Part shown: in pieces, positions 51,854 through 61,078 of the stretch
How positions within the stretch are numbered: the stretch's first letter is position 1
How the letters are laid out: each line of letters begins with the position of its first letter
NCBI RefSeq assembly: GCF_003067705.1
Contig: NZ_QANL01000001.1
Location: forward strand, 1,342,307-1,406,306
Length of the DNA stretch: 64,000 nucleotides
Source of the DNA: Planctomonas deserti
Lineage (GTDB): Bacteria > Actinomycetota > Actinomycetes > Actinomycetales > Microbacteriaceae
Reading direction: 5' to 3'
The notes under the pieces: model-generated
Told to the model about the DNA's origin: nothing
Databases searched by the model: none
The model's input: only the letters and a program-made list of their open reading frames with translations
Made by a program: the position numbers and the translations under genes

Positions 51854-54661
51854 GTGCCCGGCAAGAAGAAACTGGTGATCGTCGAGTCGCCTACGAAGGT
51901 GAAGTCGATCACCCAGTACCTGGGGGACGGGTACGAGGTCCAGGCCTCGGTCGGTCACATCCGTGACCTCATCGAGCCCAAGAACCTCCCGGCCGAGCTC
52001 AAGAGCGGATCCGTAGGCAAGTTCTCCGTCGACGTCGAGAACGGCTTCGAGCCCTACTACGTCGTATCGGACCAGAAGAAGAAGACGGTCACCGAGCTGA
52101 AGCGCGCCCTCAAGGACGCCGACGAGCTCTACCTCGCAACTGATGGCGACCGCGAAGGCGAGGCCATCGCGTGGCACCTCCTCGAGGTGCTGAAGCCCAA
52201 GGTCCCCGTGAAGCGCATGGTGTTCAACGAGATCACCAAGGAGGCCATCGAGCGGGCCAGGGACAACACGCGCGACATCGACACCGCGCTCGTCGACGCC
52301 CAGGAGACCCGCCGCATCCTCGACCGCCTCTACGGCTACGAGGTGTCCCCGGTGCTCTGGCGCAAGGTCGGGCCCGGCCTGTCCGCCGGCCGCGTGCAGT
52401 CCGCGGCGACCCGCCTCGTGGTCGACCGTGAGCGCGAGCGCCTCGCGTTCGTGGCCGCCGGCTACTGGGACCTCACCGCGGCCCTCCGCCCCGGCGCCGA
52501 TGCGGCCGACGAGGAGAACGCCGACACCTTCTCCGCGCGCCTCGTCCGGCTGAACGGCGAGCGCATCGCGACGGGCCGCGACTTCGACGACAAGGGCGTG
52601 CTCAAGGCGAAGGTCCGGGCGCTCGACGCGACCGCGGCCGAGAACCTGGCCGGCGCCCTGCGCAACCCGAGCGTCCCCGTGCGGGTGACCTCGGTCGAGT
52701 CGAAGCCCTACACCCGGCGCCCCGCCGCGCCGTTCACGACGTCGACCCTGCAGCAGGAGGCGGCGCGCAAGCTCCGCTTCTCGGCGCGGCAGACCATGAG
52801 CGTCGCGCAGTCGCTGTACGAGAACGGCTACATCACCTACATGCGCACCGACTCGCCCGCGCTGTCGCAGCAGGCGATCGCCGCGGCCCGGGCTCAGGCG
52901 AGCGCGCTCTACGGGCCGGAGACGATCCCCGACAAGCCGCGCGTCTACACGGGCAAGAACAAGAACGCGCAGGAGGCGCACGAGGCCATCCGCCCGTCGG
53001 GTGACACCTTCCGCACGCCCTCGTCGCTGTCGTCCACGCTCCGCGGCAACGACTTCAAGCTCTACGACCTCATCTGGAAGCGCACAGTCGCGTCGCAGAT
53101 GGCGGACGCCAAGGGATCGACGGCGTCGGTCACCATCGCCGCCGGCCCCATCGCCGCGGGCAGCGAGCCGTCGAGCGCGAGCCTCGACGGTGCGACGGCG
53201 GAGTTCGCCGCGTCCGGAACGGTCATCACGTTCCGCGGCTTCCTCAACGCATACGAGGAGGGCCGGGACGAGGAGCGCCAGTCGAACGCCGAGGCCGCCG
53301 AGGCCAAGGAGGCGAAGCTCCCGCCGCTGACCGAGGGCCAGACCCTGACCCTCACCGAGGTCGACGCCAAGGGGCACGAGACCAGCCCGCCCCCGCGCTA
53401 CACCGAGGCGAGCCTCGTGAAGACGCTGGAGGAGCTCGGCATCGGGCGCCCCTCCACCTACGCGGCCATCATCTCGACGATCGTCGACCGCGGCTACGTC
53501 ACGCCCCGCGGCACGGCGCTCGTGCCGAACTGGATCGCGTTCTCGGTCGTGCGCCTGCTCGAGGAGTACTTCACCGACCTGGTCCAGTACGACTTCACCG
53601 CCGAGATGGAGGACGACCTCGACCGCATCGCCGACGGTGACGCCGCCCGGGTCGACTGGCTCAACGGCTTCTACTTCGGCAGCGACAGCCACCAGGGTCT
53701 GCGCGGCGTCATCGACAATCTCGGTGAGATCGATGCGCGCAGCATCAACTCGGTGCGCATCACCGACGACATCACGCTGCGCATCGGCAAGTACGGCCCC
53801 TACCTCGAGGTCCCTGAGGAGGGCGCCGCACCGGATGCCACCCCGCGCCGCGTCAACATCCCGCCGGACCTCGCGCCGGACGAGCTGACCGAGGCGAAGG
53901 CCCGCGAGCTGATCGAGGCGCCGGTCGTCACGGACCGCGTCGTCGGTGTGAACCCCGAGAACGGCAAGGAGATCCTCGCGAAGGACGGCCGCTACGGTCC
54001 GTACGTGACCGAGGCCGAGCCGGAGCCCGAGGCCGCCCCCGAGCCGGAGGCGACCGTCGACGCCGCCACAGGCGAGGTCACGGACAAGAAGCCGAAGAAG
54101 AAGGCCCCGGCCAAGAAGGCCGCCGCCGCCAAGCCGCGCACGGCGTCGCTGTTCAAGAGCATGGACCTCGCGTCCATCGACCTCGACACGGCCCTCAAGC
54201 TGCTCGACCTTCCGCGCACCGTCGGCGCAGACCCGGAGTCGAACGAGCCGATCGTCGCGGCGAACGGCCGGTACGGTCCCTACCTGAAGAAGGGCACCGA
54301 CACCCGGTCGCTGCCGAGCGAGGACGCGATCTTCGAGATCGACCTGCCCGGTGCGCTCGAACTGTTCGCACAGCCCAAGTACGGGGCGCGCAAGGCGTCG
54401 AGCGCCCTCAAGGAGTTCGAGGCCGACCCGGAGAGCGGCAAGCCCATCCGGGTGAAGGACGGCCGCTTCGGCCCGTACGTGACGGACGGCGTCACCAACG
54501 CCACCATCCCGCGTGGGGAGACCGTCGAGGAGGTCGACTTCGAGCGCGCCGTGCAACTGCTCGCCGACAAGCGGGCCAAGGGTCCGGCCAAGCCGAAGGC
54601 AAAGCCCAAGGCGGCCGCAGCGCGCAAGGCCCCTGCCCGCAAGCCCGCCGCCAAGAAGTGA
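51854..54661 (+). CDS. topA: DNA topoisomerase I
   Basis: 935-residue type IA topoisomerase, relaxing negative supercoils. Toprim domain from KKLVIVESPTKVKSI to YLATDGDREGEAIAWHLL, the catalytic tyrosine in GYITYMRTDSPALS, and four topoisomerase core regions are clear. The C-terminus has no zinc-finger cysteines; instead TopA_C-type repeats (RYGPYVTEAE, RYGPYLKKGT, RFGPYVTDG) and a Lys/Ala/Pro tail that contacts DNA, as in other actinobacteria. GTG 51854 has AAGGAG 5 bases upstream. Head of a topA-tmk-holB run. Confidence 0.96.
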   Translation: MPGKKKLVIVESPTKVKSITQYLGDGYEVQASVGHIRDLIEPKNLPAELKSGSVGKFSVDVENGFEPYYVVSDQKKKTVTELKRALKDADELYLATDGDREGEAIAWHLLEVLKPKVPVKRMVFNEITKEAIERARDNTRDIDTALVDAQETRRILDRLYGYEVSPVLWRKVGPGLSAGRVQSAATRLVVDRERERLAFVAAGYWDLTAALRPGADAADEENADTFSARLVRLNGERIATGRDFDDKGVLKAKVRALDATAAENLAGALRNPSVPVRVTSVESKPYTRRPAAPFTTSTLQQEAARKLRFSARQTMSVAQSLYENGYITYMRTDSPALSQQAIAAARAQASALYGPETIPDKPRVYTGKNKNAQEAHEAIRPSGDTFRTPSSLSSTLRGNDFKLYDLIWKRTVASQMADAKGSTASVTIAAGPIAAGSEPSSASLDGATAEFAASGTVITFRGFLNAYEEGRDEERQSNAEAAEAKEAKLPPLTEGQTLTLTEVDAKGHETSPPPRYTEASLVKTLEELGIGRPSTYAAIISTIVDRGYVTPRGTALVPNWIAFSVVRLLEEYFTDLVQYDFTAEMEDDLDRIADGDAARVDWLNGFYFGSDSHQGLRGVIDNLGEIDARSINSVRITDDITLRIGKYGPYLEVPEEGAAPDATPRRVNIPPDLAPDELTEAKARELIEAPVVTDRVVGVNPENGKEILAKDGRYGPYVTEAEPEPEAAPEPEATVDAATGEVTDKKPKKKAPAKKAAAAKPRTASLFKSMDLASIDLDTALKLLDLPRTVGADPESNEPIVAANGRYGPYLKKGTDTRSLPSEDAIFEIDLPGALELFAQPKYGARKASSALKEFEADPESGKPIRVKDGRFGPYVTDGVTNATIPRGETVEEVDFERAVQLLADKRAKGPAKPKAKPKAAAARKAPARKPAAKK

Positions 54662-55293
54662 CGACCGGGGGATCCCGCGGCCTGTTCGTGACCCTCGAGG
54701 GTGGCGACGGGTCCGGCAAGACGACGCAGGCCGAGCTGCTCGAGCAGTGGCTCGGCCAGGTGGGCCGCACCGTCGTTCGCACGCGCGAGCCGGGAGGCAC
54801 CGACCTCGGAGTCGAGGTGCGCGAGATCGTGCTGCACAGCCGGGGCCATGTCGCCCCGCGCGCGGAGGCGCTGCTCTACGCGGCTGACCGTGCCCACCAC
54901 ATCGCCACCCGCGTGCGTCCCGCGCTCGAGCGCGGTGACGTGGTGATCCAGGACCGCTACATCGACTCCTCCGTCGCCTACCAGGGCGCCGGCCGGGTGC
55001 TCGACGCCGGGGAGATCCGTTCTCTCTCGCTCTGGGCGGCCGAGGGCCTCCTCCCCGACCTCACCGTGCTGCTCGACCTCGACGAGGGCGCCGCCCGCGA
55101 TCGGCTCGACACCGTGCGCACGCGATACGACCGGCTCGAGGCCGAGAAGAGCGACTTCCACGCCCGGGTGCGCGCCGCCTACCTGGAGCTGGCCGAGGCG
55201 GAGCCGGAGCGCTTCCTGGTGATCGACGCGACCCTGCCCATCGCCGACATCGCCGGCGTCATCCGTGCCCGGCTCGAGGAACTGCTGGACTGA
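54658..55293 (+). CDS. tmk: Thymidylate kinase
   Basis: 211-residue dTMP kinase (dTMP + ATP to dTDP). P-loop EGGDGSGKTTQ (about residues 14-24), DR-x motif (IQDRYIDSSVAYQG) and the LID region RTRYDRLEAEKSDFHARV are normal. GTG overlaps the topA stop (GTGA). Together with tdk elsewhere in the window it covers dTMP supply. Confidence 0.94.
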   Translation: MTTGGSRGLFVTLEGGDGSGKTTQAELLEQWLGQVGRTVVRTREPGGTDLGVEVREIVLHSRGHVAPRAEALLYAADRAHHIATRVRPALERGDVVIQDRYIDSSVAYQGAGRVLDAGEIRSLSLWAAEGLLPDLTVLLDLDEGAARDRLDTVRTRYDRLEAEKSDFHARVRAAYLELAEAEPERFLVIDATLPIADIAGVIRARLEELLD

Positions 55294-55294
55294 C

Positions 55295-56497
55295 GTGACG
55301 ACGGTGTGGGACGACCTGACGGGGCAGCCGGAGGCGATCGCGATCTTCCGCGCCGCCGCTACCGTGTCCGGCGCCGTCGAGACCGGGGGAGGCGCCGGCG
55401 GACCGGCGGGCATCGTGGACTCCTCGTCCATGACGCACTCGTGGCTGATCACCGGCCCGCCCGGCTCCGGCCGCTCGAACCTCGCCTACGCGTTCGCCAC
55501 GGCGCTCCTCAGCCCCGGGACCCCCGAGGGTGACCGGCTCACGAAGAAGCAAGTCGACGCGCGCACCCACCCCGACCTCGGGGTGCTCAGCACCGAGCGG
55601 GTCATCATCACTATCGAAGAGGTGCGCCAGATGGTGGCCGCCTCCCAGTTCTCCCCCTCAGTGAGCCGCTACCGGGTCATGATCATCGAGGACGCGGACC
55701 GCATGGTCGAGCGCACGTCGAACGTGCTGCTCAAGGCCCTCGAGGAGCCCCCGGAGCGCACGGTGTGGATCCTCTGCGCGCCGAGCGAGGCGGACCTGCT
55801 TCCGACCATCCGGTCCCGCGTGCGATCCGTGCGCCTCCGGGTGCCGAGCGTCGACGAGGTCGCCCAGCTGATCGAGCGCCGCGACGGCGTCGGCCGGGAG
55901 ATCGCGCTGCGCGCCGCGCGCGAGTCGCAGAGCCACATCGGCATGGCGCACCGCCTCGCGACGAGCGCCGAGGCGCGCTCCCGTCGGGAGGAGACCCTTC
56001 GCGTCGCCCTGGGGATCCGGTCCGTCGCCGGCGCGGTCGAGGCGGCGACGCGACTGCTCGCCATCGCGACCGACGACGCCAAGACGATCACCGTCGAGCG
56101 GGACGCCGAGGAGCGCCAGAGCGCGCTGCGGTCGCTCGGGGTGCAGGAGGGCGGCGCGGTGCCGGCGGCGCTGCGATCGCAGTTGCGGGCAATGGAGGAG
56201 GACCAGAAGCGACGCGCGTCCCGGAGCCTGCGCGACGGGCTCGACCGCATCCTCGTCGACCTGCAGTCCCTGTACCGCGACATCCTGCTGTTGCAACTCG
56301 ATGCGCCCGTCGACACCGTGAACGCGGCGATCCAGGATGAACTGGAGGACGCTGCGACCGCGGCGACGCCGTCGCAGTCGCTCGCGACCCTCGACGCGAT
56401 CGCGCTCGCCCGCACGCGCATCGACGCGAACGTGTCGCCCGCGCTCTCGCTCGAGGCCATGCTCATCTCCGCCATCCGGAAGGGAACCGCACCGTGA
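55295..56497 (+). CDS. holB: DNA polymerase III delta' subunit
   Basis: 400-residue clamp-loader subunit. It begins VWDDLTGQPEAIAIFRAA, then a P-loop-like LITGPPGSGRSNLAYAFA in which the lysine is Arg, in line with a non-ATPase delta'. RYRVMIIEDADRM and NVLLKALEEPPERTVWILCA are the usual Walker B and SRC-neighbour blocks. The four zinc cysteines expected between the P-loop and the THPDL block are all absent (LLSPGTPEGDRLTKKQVDARTHPDL region). GTG at 55295 follows the tmk stop by one base. Its stop overlaps the lipoprotein gene. Confidence 0.88.
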   Translation: MTTVWDDLTGQPEAIAIFRAAATVSGAVETGGGAGGPAGIVDSSSMTHSWLITGPPGSGRSNLAYAFATALLSPGTPEGDRLTKKQVDARTHPDLGVLSTERVIITIEEVRQMVAASQFSPSVSRYRVMIIEDADRMVERTSNVLLKALEEPPERTVWILCAPSEADLLPTIRSRVRSVRLRVPSVDEVAQLIERRDGVGREIALRAARESQSHIGMAHRLATSAEARSRREETLRVALGIRSVAGAVEAATRLLAIATDDAKTITVERDAEERQSALRSLGVQEGGAVPAALRSQLRAMEEDQKRRASRSLRDGLDRILVDLQSLYRDILLLQLDAPVDTVNAAIQDELEDAATAATPSQSLATLDAIALARTRIDANVSPALSLEAMLISAIRKGTAP

Positions 56498-58059
56498 CCA
56501 GCCCCCGCCCCCGCCGCGCAACCGGAGTCCGACGGCTGGTCGCGGCGATGACGGCCGTGACGACGGCGCTCGCGCTGAGCGGCTGCGTCTCTCTCTTCGT
56601 CCCGGACAGGCAGGCGCCGTCCACGACCTCCGCGCCCACCGGCGAATCGGTCGACGCCGACCTCCGCCCGTATTACGAGCAGGTGCTGCGCTGGGAGGAC
56701 TGCGGCGACGGGGCCACCTGCGCGACCGCCACGGCCCCGCTCGACTGGGAGAACCCGGACCCGGGGACAGACATCGAGCTCGCCCTGTCCCGCCACACCG
56801 CCTCCGGCACCGGGCAGGGGTCGCTGTTCGTCAACCCCGGCGGGCCTGGTGCATCCGGGTACGACTTCGTCAAGGACTCGGTGGACTACGCCGTCTCCGA
56901 GCGACTGCAGGAGAACTTCGACGTCATCGGCTGGGACCCCCGTGGCGTCGGCCGGTCCTCCGCCGTCGACTGCAAGGACGACGCCGGACTCGACGCCTAC
57001 CTCTACTCGTACATCCCCGATCCGGTCGACAGCCCCGCCTACATCCAGAAGGCCACGGACCAGGCCGTCGACTTCGCCCGGTCCTGCCTCGAGAACACCG
57101 GGCCGCTGCTCGAGTTCGTCGACACGGCCAGCACGGTGCACGACCTCGACATGCTGCGTGCCGTGGTGGGGGATGAGAAGCTCAACTACTTCGGGTTCTC
57201 CTACGGCAGCGACATCGGCGCGCAGTACGCCGACACCTTCCCCGAGAACGTCGGGCGGGTCGTGCTCGACGGCGCGACGGACTCCAGCCTCTCCCGGTTC
57301 GACACCATCGTGCAGCAGGCCGAGGGTTTCGATTCCGCCATCCGGGCCTACCTCGCGGACTGTCTCGACACGCCGGCGGAGTGCCCCTTCCGCGGCTCGG
57401 TCGACGAGGTGCTCGTGACCGTCGACAGGATGCTCGACGGACTCGGCGCGAGCCCCATCCGCGCGGACGACGGCCGTCAGCTCAACCCCAACGTGATGAC
57501 GACCGCCATCAACTCGGCCATGTACACCGAGGAGTACTGGCCATACCTGAGCCAGGCGTTCGCCGAGGTCATGCAGGGCGACGCCACCACCGCGTTCGTG
57601 CTTGCGGACAGCTACTTCCAGCGCGGCGAGGACGGCGAGTACGACAGCAACCTGTTCGAGGCGTTCACGGCCATCAACTGCATCGACTACCCGGTCAACA
57701 CCGACCCCGCGGCCATCGCCGCTCTGAACGAGCAGTTGCGCGCGATCGACCCGCTCAGCGACTACGACACGCTCGGTGACGTGCAGTGCGCGAACTGGCC
57801 CTTCTCCTACCGCGGTGAGACCGTCGAGCCGGTGACGGGGGAGGGCGCCGACCCGATCGTCGTCGTGGGCACCACGAACGACCCGGCGACCCCGTACCGC
57901 TGGGCCGAGGCGCTGTCCGACCAGCTGGAGAGCGCCGTGCTGCTCACCTACGAGGGCGAGGGCCACATCGCGTACGACGAGAAGGACGAGTGCATCAACA
58001 CACCGGTGGACGACTACTTCGTCGACGGCACCGTGCCGGAGGACGGGCTCACCTGCTGA
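56494..58059 (+). CDS. Alpha/beta-hydrolase lipoprotein (tripeptidyl-aminopeptidase type)
   Basis: 521-residue secreted lipoprotein. N-terminal signal with lipobox ALSGC (Cys about 30), a Ser/Thr linker, then an alpha/beta-hydrolase of the SlpD/E / tripeptidyl aminopeptidase family: GGPGASG oxyanion loop, nucleophile Ser in GFSYGSDIG, Asp in GTTNDPATPY and His in EGEGHIAYDE. The C-terminal TAP-like domain carries several cysteines (AECPF, INCIDY, VQCANW, DECIN). Predicted to trim N-terminal peptides outside the cell. GTG overlaps the holB stop. Confidence 0.9.
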   Translation: MTSPRPRRATGVRRLVAAMTAVTTALALSGCVSLFVPDRQAPSTTSAPTGESVDADLRPYYEQVLRWEDCGDGATCATATAPLDWENPDPGTDIELALSRHTASGTGQGSLFVNPGGPGASGYDFVKDSVDYAVSERLQENFDVIGWDPRGVGRSSAVDCKDDAGLDAYLYSYIPDPVDSPAYIQKATDQAVDFARSCLENTGPLLEFVDTASTVHDLDMLRAVVGDEKLNYFGFSYGSDIGAQYADTFPENVGRVVLDGATDSSLSRFDTIVQQAEGFDSAIRAYLADCLDTPAECPFRGSVDEVLVTVDRMLDGLGASPIRADDGRQLNPNVMTTAINSAMYTEEYWPYLSQAFAEVMQGDATTAFVLADSYFQRGEDGEYDSNLFEAFTAINCIDYPVNTDPAAIAALNEQLRAIDPLSDYDTLGDVQCANWPFSYRGETVEPVTGEGADPIVVVGTTNDPATPYRWAEALSDQLESAVLLTYEGEGHIAYDEKDECINTPVDDYFVDGTVPEDGLTC

Positions 58060-58087
58060 GCCCGATGTGCACGGACGGCCCCCTTTG

Positions 58088-58108
58088 TGCACATTTGCGC
58101 TGAGTGCA
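58088..58108 (+). promoter_or_regulatory. Candidate TetR self-operator
   Basis: TGCAC-N11-GTGCA inverted repeat ending 11 bases before the regulator ATG; a third GTGCA lies at 58066-58070. Typical size and place for TetR autoregulation. Confidence 0.35.
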
Positions 58109-58119
58109 ATGATCAAGCC

Positions 58120-58746
58120 ATGAGCATCATCACGGCCGAGCCCGGACTGCGGGAACGCAAGCGCCTGGCCACCCGACGCGGCATCCAGCGGGCCGTGCTC
58201 ACCCTCGTCTGCGACCGAGGCTTCGACCGGGTGACCGTCGACGACATCAGTGCCGAGGCCGGGGTCTCGCCCCGCACCTTCTTCAACTACTTCGGGTCGA
58301 AGGAGGCCGCGCTGATCGGCGACAGCCTGCCCGTTCCCCCGCAGGAGCAGATCGACCGCTTCCTCTCGGCGCCCCCCGACGGGCCCGTGCTCGACGACCT
58401 CGGCGAGCTGCTCGCCTGGTCTGCGGAGGCGAGCGAGGGCGATCACGAGCTGCAGCGCCTGCGCCGCAGCGTGCTCAAGGACCACCCGCAGATCTTCGGG
58501 GCGCGCATGGCGTCGCTGCGGCAGTTCGAGGCGTCGATCGCGGAGATCGTGGCCGACAGACTCGCCCGCTCGCCGGAGTACGCGGGTCGACCGAGGGCCG
58601 AACTGCTCGACCGCGGCCTGCTCATCACGCTCGTCGCGACCGCCGCGCTGAAGCACGCGTGGTCGGGCTGGGTGGAGGACAGCGCGTCGGGCTCGCTCGC
58701 CCTGCGCTTCCGCGAATCCTTCGCCGCGATGCACACGATCAGATGA
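58120..58746 (+). CDS. TetR-family transcriptional regulator
   Basis: 208-residue TetR regulator. DNA-binding domain near the N-terminus: RKRLATRRGIQRAVLTLVCD, then DRVTVDDISAEAGVSPRTFFNYF (helix-turn-helix). The ligand domain is not assignable. ATG 58120 is preferred to 58087; AATGAT precedes it by 6 bases and the extra N-terminal residues (MHICAECNDQA) are not family-like. Regulates itself or a neighbour; the lipoprotein gene upstream is on the same strand, and the tRNA and dacB follow. Confidence 0.85.
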   Translation: MSIITAEPGLRERKRLATRRGIQRAVLTLVCDRGFDRVTVDDISAEAGVSPRTFFNYFGSKEAALIGDSLPVPPQEQIDRFLSAPPDGPVLDDLGELLAWSAEASEGDHELQRLRRSVLKDHPQIFGARMASLRQFEASIAEIVADRLARSPEYAGRPRAELLDRGLLITLVATAALKHAWSGWVEDSASGSLALRFRESFAAMHTIR

Positions 58747-58761
58747 CCGCTCCGCATCCGC

Positions 58762-58795
58762 TATAGTGGGATGCTGTGCCCGCGGAAAACCGCGG
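58762..58795 (+). promoter_or_regulatory. tRNA-Thr promoter -10 and leader hairpin
   Basis: TATAGT (58762-58767) then a CCGCGG-AAAA-CCGCGG hairpin (58780-58795) directly before the tRNA. Confidence 0.5.
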
Positions 58796-58800
58796 GACAC

Positions 58801-58873
58801 GCCGCCTTAGCTCAGTCGGCAGAGCGTCTCACTCGTAATGAGAAGGTCGTGGGTTCGATTCCCACAGGCGGCC
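58801..58873 (+). tRNA. tRNA-Thr (CGT)
   Basis: Cloverleaf: acceptor GCCGCCT/AGGCGGC, anticodon stem TCTCA/TGAGA with loop CTCGTAA (anticodon CGT), T-arm with GTTCGATTC. Base 73 reads C; CCA follows at 58874-58876, so the CCA end may be encoded. Confidence 0.95.
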
Positions 58874-58949
58874 CCACCGGTTCATCTGCCCTTCAGGCCC
58901 GCGTCTCGCGGCCGCCGGGGCTTCCTCAGGGGCCCCGACGGCGCCGCGT

Positions 58950-58955
58950 TATCAT
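58950..58955 (+). promoter_or_regulatory. -10 element, leaderless dacB
   Basis: TATCAT with 6 bases to GTG 58962; no Shine-Dalgarno. Confidence 0.5.
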
Positions 58956-58961
58956 GGTGCG

Positions 58962-60455
58962 GTGATTCCGCCCGAGCAGCCGCCGACGCAACCCGCGCCG
59001 GCCGCGCGCCGCTCCCGCGGACTCGGTGCCGCCATGCGTCGGCACCCGCACGCCTTTGTCGCCTCGGCCGCCGCCACGGCGTTCGTGCTGCTCGGCGCCG
59101 GAGCCGTGAGCGCGGGCGCCGCGGTCGGAACAGCGCAGGTTCCCGACGCCCGGCCCGCAGCCATCACCACGGAGGCTCCCGCCCCCGCCGCCTCGCCGTC
59201 GCCGTCGCCGTCGCCGACCCGGGCCCCGCGGCCGGTGCCGGCCGTGCAGCCCGCGGCCTCGAAGCTCCGGAACTGCTCCATCGCCGCGCTGGCCACGGAC
59301 CCGCGGCTCGCGTCCTTCCAGGGCTACGTGCTCAACGCCGCGACCGGGGAGGTCCTCTTCGATCGCGGCGGCGACACCCCCGAGCGGACCGCCAGCGTCA
59401 TGAAGGTGATTACCTCGGCCGCCGCCCTCACGGCGCTGGGCCCCGACCACCGGATCAGCACCCGGGTCGTCACAGGGGCGGAGCCGGGTACCGTCGTCCT
59501 CGTCGGCGGCGGCGATCCCACGCTCTCCCGGCTGACATCCGGCACCTCCGTCTACCCCGGAGCTCCCCGCATCAGCGACCTCGCCGCGCAGGTGCGATCG
59601 GCCTGGGCGGCGGATCCCGCCACGGCGGGCACACCCATCACCAGGATCGTGCTCGACACGTCGCTGTTCTCGGGCCCGGTGTGGCATCCGTCCTGGGCCC
59701 GCACGGAGCTCAGCATCGGGTACAGCAGCGAGATCACCGCGCTGCAGGTGGACGCGGACCGAGCGGATCCGGGGGCCATCGTGTCCCCGCGCAGCGAGGC
59801 GCCGGTCGCCCGTGCGGGCGCCGCCTTCGCCGATGCGCTCGGCGTCGACGCGGCGCTCGTCGAGGGCGTCGCACCGCCGGATGCCGCGGTGCTCGGTGAG
59901 GTGCAGTCCCAGCCGGTCGCATCGCTGATCAAGACGGCCCTCACCATCTCGGACAACACGCTGGCGGAGACGCTCGCCCGGCTCGTCGCCATCAAGGTCG
60001 GCGCGGGCAACACGCAGGACGCGCTCGCCGCCGGCATCCCGAAGGCGCTCGAGCCCCTCGGCCTGGACACCTCGACCATGCTGATCGTCGACGGGCAGGG
60101 CCTCAGCCCGGACAACCGTGTGCCCCCCGCCCTCCTCGCCGGACTCATGGCGAAGGTGAACGCCCGGGAGGGCGCGCTCGGCGCGATTTACGACGGGCTC
60201 CCCGTCGCGGGCCGGACGGGGACGCTCACCAGTCGGTTCACCGGCGACAACGCGGTGGCCCGTGGGAACGTCGTGGCCAAGACCGGCTGGATCGACACCG
60301 GGTACACGCTGTCCGGCATCATCTCCGCCGTCGACGGAACGCCGCTCACCTTCGCCTTCTACGCCATCGGCAACGTGCGCGACAACGCCAAGGCCGCCCT
60401 CGACACCGTCACCACCGGCGCGTACCGCTGCGGCAACAACCTCTCCAACAACTGA
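58962..60455 (+). CDS. dacB: D-alanyl-D-alanine carboxypeptidase/endopeptidase (PBP4, DacB)
   Basis: 497-residue class C penicillin-binding protein. Signal anchor about residues 28-52, a Ser/Pro/Ala linker (PSPSPSPTRAP), then the PBP4 fold with SVMK (Ser145), SDN (in ISDNTLAETL, about 330) and KTG (in VVAKTGWID, about 440). Cleaves terminal D-Ala and cross-links of peptidoglycan. Start GTG follows a TANNNT element by 6 bases. It lies 88 bases past tRNA-Thr. Confidence 0.92.
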   Translation: MIPPEQPPTQPAPAARRSRGLGAAMRRHPHAFVASAAATAFVLLGAGAVSAGAAVGTAQVPDARPAAITTEAPAPAASPSPSPSPTRAPRPVPAVQPAASKLRNCSIAALATDPRLASFQGYVLNAATGEVLFDRGGDTPERTASVMKVITSAAALTALGPDHRISTRVVTGAEPGTVVLVGGGDPTLSRLTSGTSVYPGAPRISDLAAQVRSAWAADPATAGTPITRIVLDTSLFSGPVWHPSWARTELSIGYSSEITALQVDADRADPGAIVSPRSEAPVARAGAAFADALGVDAALVEGVAPPDAAVLGEVQSQPVASLIKTALTISDNTLAETLARLVAIKVGAGNTQDALAAGIPKALEPLGLDTSTMLIVDGQGLSPDNRVPPALLAGLMAKVNAREGALGAIYDGLPVAGRTGTLTSRFTGDNAVARGNVVAKTGWIDTGYTLSGIISAVDGTPLTFAFYAIGNVRDNAKAALDTVTTGAYRCGNNLSNN

Positions 60456-60484
60456 TCGGGCCGCGGCCCGGGATCGGATCCCTC

Positions 60485-61078
60485 ATGACACGAGCGCTCT
60501 TCATCGTCGACGTGCAGAACGACTTCACCGAGGGCGGCGCGCTAGGAGTGCCCGGCGGGGCCGCGGTGGCGAGCGGCGTCTCCGCCTACCTCGCCGAGAA
60601 CCCGGAGCGCTACGACGTCGTCGTGGCGTCCCGCGACTGGCACGACGGGGACAACGACAACGGCGGCCACTTCGCCACCGCGGCGGCGCCCGACTTCGTC
60701 GAGACCTGGCCGGTGCACTGCGTCGCCGGAACGCCGGGCGCCGAGTACCACCCCGACCTCGACACCGCGCGGGTCGACGTCCATGTGCGCAAGGGACAGG
60801 GCAAGCCGGCGTACTCGATGTTCGAGGGCGTGAGCGATGACGGACTGACCCTGCCTCAGGTGCTCGACGATCGGAACGTGACCGACGTCGACGTCGTCGG
60901 CATCGCCACGGACTACTGCGTGCTCGCGTCCGCGCTCGACGCCGTGCACGCCGGACGACGGGTCCGCGTGCTCACCGACCTCGTCGCCGGGGTCGCGGAT
61001 GAGACGACGCGGGCGGCGTTCGAGCGGCTCGGCGCCGAGGGTGCCACGGTCACGGACTCGCGCGCCCCACTCGCGTGA
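60485..61078 (+). CDS. pncA: Nicotinamidase / isochorismatase-family hydrolase
   Basis: 197-residue amidase of the PncA type, converting nicotinamide to nicotinate (and activating pyrazinamide in mycobacteria). Asp9 in LFIVDVQNDF, Lys in VRKGQGKPAYS and the nucleophile Cys in GIATDYCVLAS form the catalytic triad; DWHDGDNDNGGHF is the metal site. ATG 60485 is the first in-frame start after dacB. Its stop overlaps the methyltransferase start. Confidence 0.88.
   Translation: MTRALFIVDVQNDFTEGGALGVPGGAAVASGVSAYLAENPERYDVVVASRDWHDGDNDNGGHFATAAAPDFVETWPVHCVAGTPGAEYHPDLDTARVDVHVRKGQGKPAYSMFEGVSDDGLTLPQVLDDRNVTDVDVVGIATDYCVLASALDAVHAGRRVRVLTDLVAGVADETTRAAFERLGAEGATVTDSRAPLA

Noticed and set aside
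58771..58965. Small protein over the tRNA-Thr region
   Set aside because: The frame is the tRNA gene itself plus the dacB promoter.
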